This document shows, piece after piece, positions 7,065 through 8,589 of a stretch of DNA of 8,589 nucleotides. Each line of letters opens with the position of its first letter. Position 1 is the first letter of the stretch. Under the pieces are notes generated by a model. The model was given only the letters and a program-made list of their open reading frames with translations. It made no database searches and was not told the DNA's origin. A program made the translations under genes and the position numbers. The stretch comes from Alphaproteobacteria bacterium (GTDB lineage: Bacteria > Pseudomonadota > Alphaproteobacteria > Reyranellales > Reyranellaceae), in contig JABCYT010000107.1 of NCBI GenBank assembly GCA_013290035.1, positions 1 to 8,589 of the forward strand, read 5' to 3'.

Positions 7065-7145
7065 GCAGCCGGCCGCCATACCGGCCTTAAGTCCCTGACT
7101 GCTCTCGCTTATTTAAGCTGGGGACGGCCTGCACAAAGGGCTGGC

Positions 7146-7185
7146 CGCGGCAGACGTTCTCGATTCAGTCCATTCGTCTGCCGCG
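7146..7185. repeat. Perfect 11-bp inverted repeat with 18-nt spacer, downstream of phoH
   Basis: CGCGGCAGACG (7146-7156) pairs perfectly with CGTCTGCCGCG (7175-7185). It starts 28 bp after the phoH stop on the minus strand. No T-run follows on either strand and the loop is large, so it is not a classic intrinsic terminator. A 3'-end stabilising hairpin, a Rho-assisted stop or a dyad operator are alternatives. Confidence 0.5.
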
Positions 7186-7213
7186 TTCCTATATGTGGAT
7201 AGGTTCGGTCGCT

Positions 7214-7939
7214 TTACAGCACCGACAACATGCGGCCGACCAGCGGGTGGCGGACGACATCCTGGTCGGTGAGGCGGACGACGGCGACATCCTCGAGCCC
7301 GTCAAGCTTCTTGCCGATGGTGGCGAGGCCCGACAGCTCGGGCAGCAGGTCGGTCTGGTCGGGATCGCCGGTCATCACCATGGTCGAATGCCAGCCTAGC
7401 CGGGTCAGCAGCATTTTCAGCTGGCCGTAGGTGCAGTTCTGCGCCTCGTCGATCAGCACGAAGCTGTTGTTCAACGTGCGGCCGCGCATGAAGGCCACGG
7501 GCGCGATCTCGATCGTGCCGTCATCGAGGTTCTGGCGCAGGCGCTTGGCGCCCAGCCGGTCGTTCAGGGCATCCCATAGGGGACGCAGGTAGGGGTCGAG
7601 CTTTTCGCGCATGTCGCCGGGCAGGAAGCCCAGATTCTCGCCGGCCTCGACGGCCGGCCGGGACAGCACGATGCGCGAGACCGTGCCCTCCTCGAGCGCC
7701 TCGACGGCGGCGGAAATTGCCAGGTAGGTCTTGCCGGTGCCGGCCGGCCCCAGCGCCACGGTGAGCGGTTTGGCTTCTATGGCCTCCATCAGTATTCGTT
7801 GATTGTCGCTCCTCGGTCGGACTTTTCGGATGTAGCTCTGATCGCGGTCGTTGGCCGGAGTCTGGTCGAAAACAAGGTTGTGAATACGGGCGCTATCGAT
7901 GGCGTGCAGCTTGGCGCGGCGTGCGGCGCGTTTTGCCAT
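7214..7939 (-). CDS. PhoH family ATPase (short form)
   Basis: 241 residues, a soluble P-loop ATPase. Walker A is GPAGTGKT (64-71), Walker B is VLIDEAQN (161-168), and the PhoH-specific blocks SRPAVEAGENLGFLPGD (93-109), MRGRTLNNSF (151-160) and TGDPDQTDL (190-198) are intact, followed by R230-H-P. PhoH proteins are thought to act in RNA metabolism; the precise reaction is not established. The N-terminus is short and basic (KRAARRAKLHAIDSARIHNL). It lacks the KH-like N-terminal domain of PhoL/YbeZ and has no PIN or ybeY neighbour in the window, so this is the stand-alone type. The ATG at 7939 has GGAG 7 nt upstream. It is preceded by a structured, terminator-ending stretch (7992-8181) that may control it. 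Confidence 0.92.
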   Translation of the reverse strand: MAKRAARRAKLHAIDSARIHNLVFDQTPANDRDQSYIRKVRPRSDNQRILMEAIEAKPLTVALGPAGTGKTYLAISAAVEALEEGTVSRIVLSRPAVEAGENLGFLPGDMREKLDPYLRPLWDALNDRLGAKRLRQNLDDGTIEIAPVAFMRGRTLNNSFVLIDEAQNCTYGQLKMLLTRLGWHSTMVMTGDPDQTDLLPELSGLATIGKKLDGLEDVAVVRLTDQDVVRHPLVGRMLSVL

Positions 7940-7991
7940 ATTCGTACTCCGGAGGCTTGGTCAGAGGAGCGGGGACCGGTCGCCGAAATGC

Positions 7992-8016
7992 AAAACGCCC
8001 CCGCAAGCGGAGGCGT
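7992..8016 (-). terminator. Intrinsic terminator just upstream of phoH
   Basis: On the minus strand ACGCCTCCGC-TT-GCGGGGGCGT forms a 10-bp stem with one mismatch (plus-strand arms 7995-8004 and 8007-8016), running into TTTT (7995-7992, first T shared with the stem). This is a good Rho-independent layout for transcripts moving towards phoH. It lies about 52 nt before the phoH start codon. The plus strand has no T-run after the stem. Confidence 0.7.
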
Positions 8017-8181
8017 CGGCGATCGGTGGTCAGGCGGAAGGTGAGGCTCAGAGGGCACGCGGTGGTCGACCCACCGGTGATCCGGATTCCGTCGGGGCAA
8101 ATCGTCCTCGGACGGATGAGCACCTCCTTCAGCTACCAAGGCAAGCGTATCCTGATTACGGCAGGGCGGCCACAATATTTA
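7992..8181 (-). ncRNA. Candidate structured RNA or attenuator leader upstream of phoH
   Basis: Read on the minus strand from about 8170, the sequence can fold as a three-way junction. P1 is the arm 8130-8118 (GAAGGAGGTGCTC) with 8049-8037 (GAGCCTCACCTTC), with 5 and 4 Watson-Crick pairs flanking four inner positions that are mostly mismatched. P2 is TCCGTC (8116-8111) with GACGGA (8093-8088). P3 is CACCGGTGG with CCACCG-C-GTG (8079-8056), 9 bp with one bulged base. The intrinsic terminator 7992-8016 follows. An AT-rich patch at 8172-8204 is the likely promoter region, though no strong hexamers are visible. P1 contains AAGGAGG, which would be masked in the fold. It could be a cis leader that attenuates phoH or a small RNA of about 175 nt. 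I do not recognise it as a known RNA family. Confidence 0.4.
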
Positions 8182-8254
8182 TGGCCCGCCATCCAAATTT
8201 CACACTAGGGGCGGTTCCTCCCGACGTCTTTGCACGGGGCCTCTTTGTCTCTTT

Positions 8255-8305
8255 CCTCCCCCGTCTTACGGGGGAGGTGGCCCGCAGGGCCGGAGGGGGA
8301 GGGGC
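8255..8305 (+). repeat. G-rich palindromic intergenic repeat, copy A
   Basis: A perfect 10-bp stem CCTCCCCCGT (8255-8264) / ACGGGGGAGG (8268-8277) with loop CTT is followed by a second hairpin GGCCC-GCA-GGGCC (8279-8291) and a G-rich tail to about 8305. This is the style of REP/BIME-like elements common in alphaproteobacterial intergenic DNA. Copy B (8350-8402) carries the same CCTCCCCCGT-N3-ACGGGGGAGG core in the opposite orientation. Confidence 0.75.
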
Positions 8306-8325
8306 CCAGTCGAGCTCCGAGTAGA

Positions 8326-8589
8326 CTACAGATCATTGTCTTTTCGAGACCGCCTGTGCGGCTCTCCCCCTTCCGTACCCTCCCCCGTATGACGGGGGAG
8401 GGAATGAGGCGGCCTCTCATACGCCAGCCGCCCCGCCACGTAGGTCGCCTGCACTGCCCGGTCGTCGGCCAGGGTCATCTGGATGAAGAGCTGCTCGGCC
8501 AGGTCGGTGGCCTGTTTCATGCGGAAATCGATCAGCGGCGTGGAGCGCATATCGAGCACCACGAGGTCGGCTTCCAGGCCGGGTGCGAC
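8326..8589 (-). CDS. guaD: Guanine deaminase, C-terminal part (5' end outside window)
   Basis: The frame is open to the right edge and gives the last 87 residues. The part up to about residue 58 fits the end of guanine deaminase, a zinc amidohydrolase that turns guanine into xanthine and ammonia in purine salvage. The diagnostic pieces are PGLEADLVVLD (the amidohydrolase C-terminal beta-domain), then AEQLFIQMTLADDRAVQATY and VAGRLAYER, where these enzymes normally end. The remaining roughly 28 residues (PPHSLPRHTGEG...RRSRKDNDL) are unlike the family and are encoded largely by palindromic repeat copy B, with the stop TAG at 8328-8326. The metal-binding residues are outside the window. Another amidohydrolase is possible but less likely given the LFxxMTLxDDRAV pattern. 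Confidence 0.78.
   Translation of the reverse strand, partial: VAPGLEADLVVLDMRSTPLIDFRMKQATDLAEQLFIQMTLADDRAVQATYVAGRLAYERPPHSLPRHTGEGTEGGEPHRRSRKDNDL
8350..8402 (-). repeat. G-rich palindromic repeat, copy B, inside the guanine deaminase 3' end
   Basis: Perfect 11-bp stem CCCTCCCCCGT (8378-8388) / ACGGGGGAGGG (8392-8402) with loop ATG. On the minus strand it is followed by a G-rich tail (GGGGGAGAG) and a small hairpin CCGC-ACAG-GCGG (8361-8350). It faces copy A tail to tail, with about 45 bp between, and lies within the open reading frame of the upstream gene. Confidence 0.75.

Larger units (their letters stand above)
6910..7213. other. Intergenic region between phoH and uvrC, no gene seen
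   Basis: About 300 bases without a convincing coding region. It should hold the uvrC promoter, but I find no pair of good -35/-10 hexamers on the minus strand. It contains a nested inverted repeat (7036-7064) and a long-arm inverted repeat (7146-7185), listed separately, and a small CCTAT/ATAGG inverted repeat at 7188-7203 just beyond the phoH stop. I see no alphaproteobacterial LexA site (GTTC-N7-GTTC). Confidence 0.6.
7940..8325. other. Intergenic region between guaD and phoH
   Basis: 386 bases with no convincing protein gene. From left to right it contains the phoH leader with its SD site (7940-7991), the terminator and candidate structured RNA (7992-8181), an AT-rich patch (8172-8204), and palindromic repeat copy A (8255-8305). 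guaD and phoH are on the same strand, but the terminator argues against simple read-through as one operon. Confidence 0.6.

Noticed and set aside
7156..7170. GTTC-N7-like sequence as a LexA/SOS box
   Set aside because: The second half reads AGTC in place of GTTC, so it does not meet the alphaproteobacterial consensus.
7893..8123. Minus-strand 76-codon frame across the phoH leader
   Set aside because: Arg/Pro-rich, overlaps the phoH start out of frame, and its GTG directly abuts the GGAGG instead of being spaced from it. The stem-loop structure explains the sequence better.
8116..8208. Plus-strand 30-residue frame whose start (SYQGKRILITAG) resembles the first strand of a short-chain dehydrogenase
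   Set aside because: Only about a dozen residues match, no Rossmann glycine pattern follows and the frame closes at once; it also overlaps the candidate RNA stems. Chance or a very small remnant.
1..8589. tRNA, rRNA, CRISPR array, insertion sequence or prophage genes
   Set aside because: No cloverleaf-type sequence, regular spaced repeat, transposase or phage protein motif was found in either strand; apart from the intergenic palindromes the window is ordinary chromosomal content.

Overview
The window is G+C-rich bacterial DNA, most likely from an alphaproteobacterium. The basis is the strong G/C bias at third codon positions, the uvrC-pgsA-moaD-moaE gene order that is familiar from that class, and G-rich palindromic intergenic repeats of the kind common there. 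I cannot name a genus from the sequence alone.

Layout. (1) 1-2210, plus strand: the end of a thiamine operon. It holds the 3' end of thiG, then thiE and a thiF-like E1/rhodanese gene, each overlapping the previous one by ATGA, followed 19 bp later by a small DUF2630 gene with a strong Shine-Dalgarno (SD) site. (2) 2211-2321: a convergent intergenic gap with two stem-loops. (3) 2322-3566, minus strand: a Tat-exported SMP-30/gluconolactonase-like protein. (4) 3666-6909, minus strand: a tightly packed cluster read in the order uvrC, pgsA, moaD, moaE (nucleotide excision repair, phosphatidylglycerophosphate synthesis, and the two subunits of molybdopterin synthase). (5) About 6910-7213: a gap of about 300 bases with no gene but with inverted repeats. 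(6) 7214-7939, minus strand: a short PhoH-family ATPase. (7) 7940-8325: a non-coding stretch. It holds a candidate structured RNA read on the minus strand that ends in an intrinsic terminator just before phoH, and a pair of facing palindromic repeats. (8) 8326-8589, minus strand: the C-terminus of guanine deaminase, whose final codons are supplied by one of these repeats.

How the genes relate. ThiG, ThiE and ThiF are thiamine biosynthesis steps: thiazole formation, coupling with the pyrimidine, and sulfur-carrier activation. MoaD needs adenylation by a MoeB/ThiF-type E1, so the ThiF-like rhodanese fusion could in principle serve both sulfur-carrier systems; this is inference. The most interesting part is 7992-8181, which has the architecture of an RNA leader or small RNA: a three-way-junction-like fold, an intrinsic terminator, then phoH. 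I do not recognise it as a known family.
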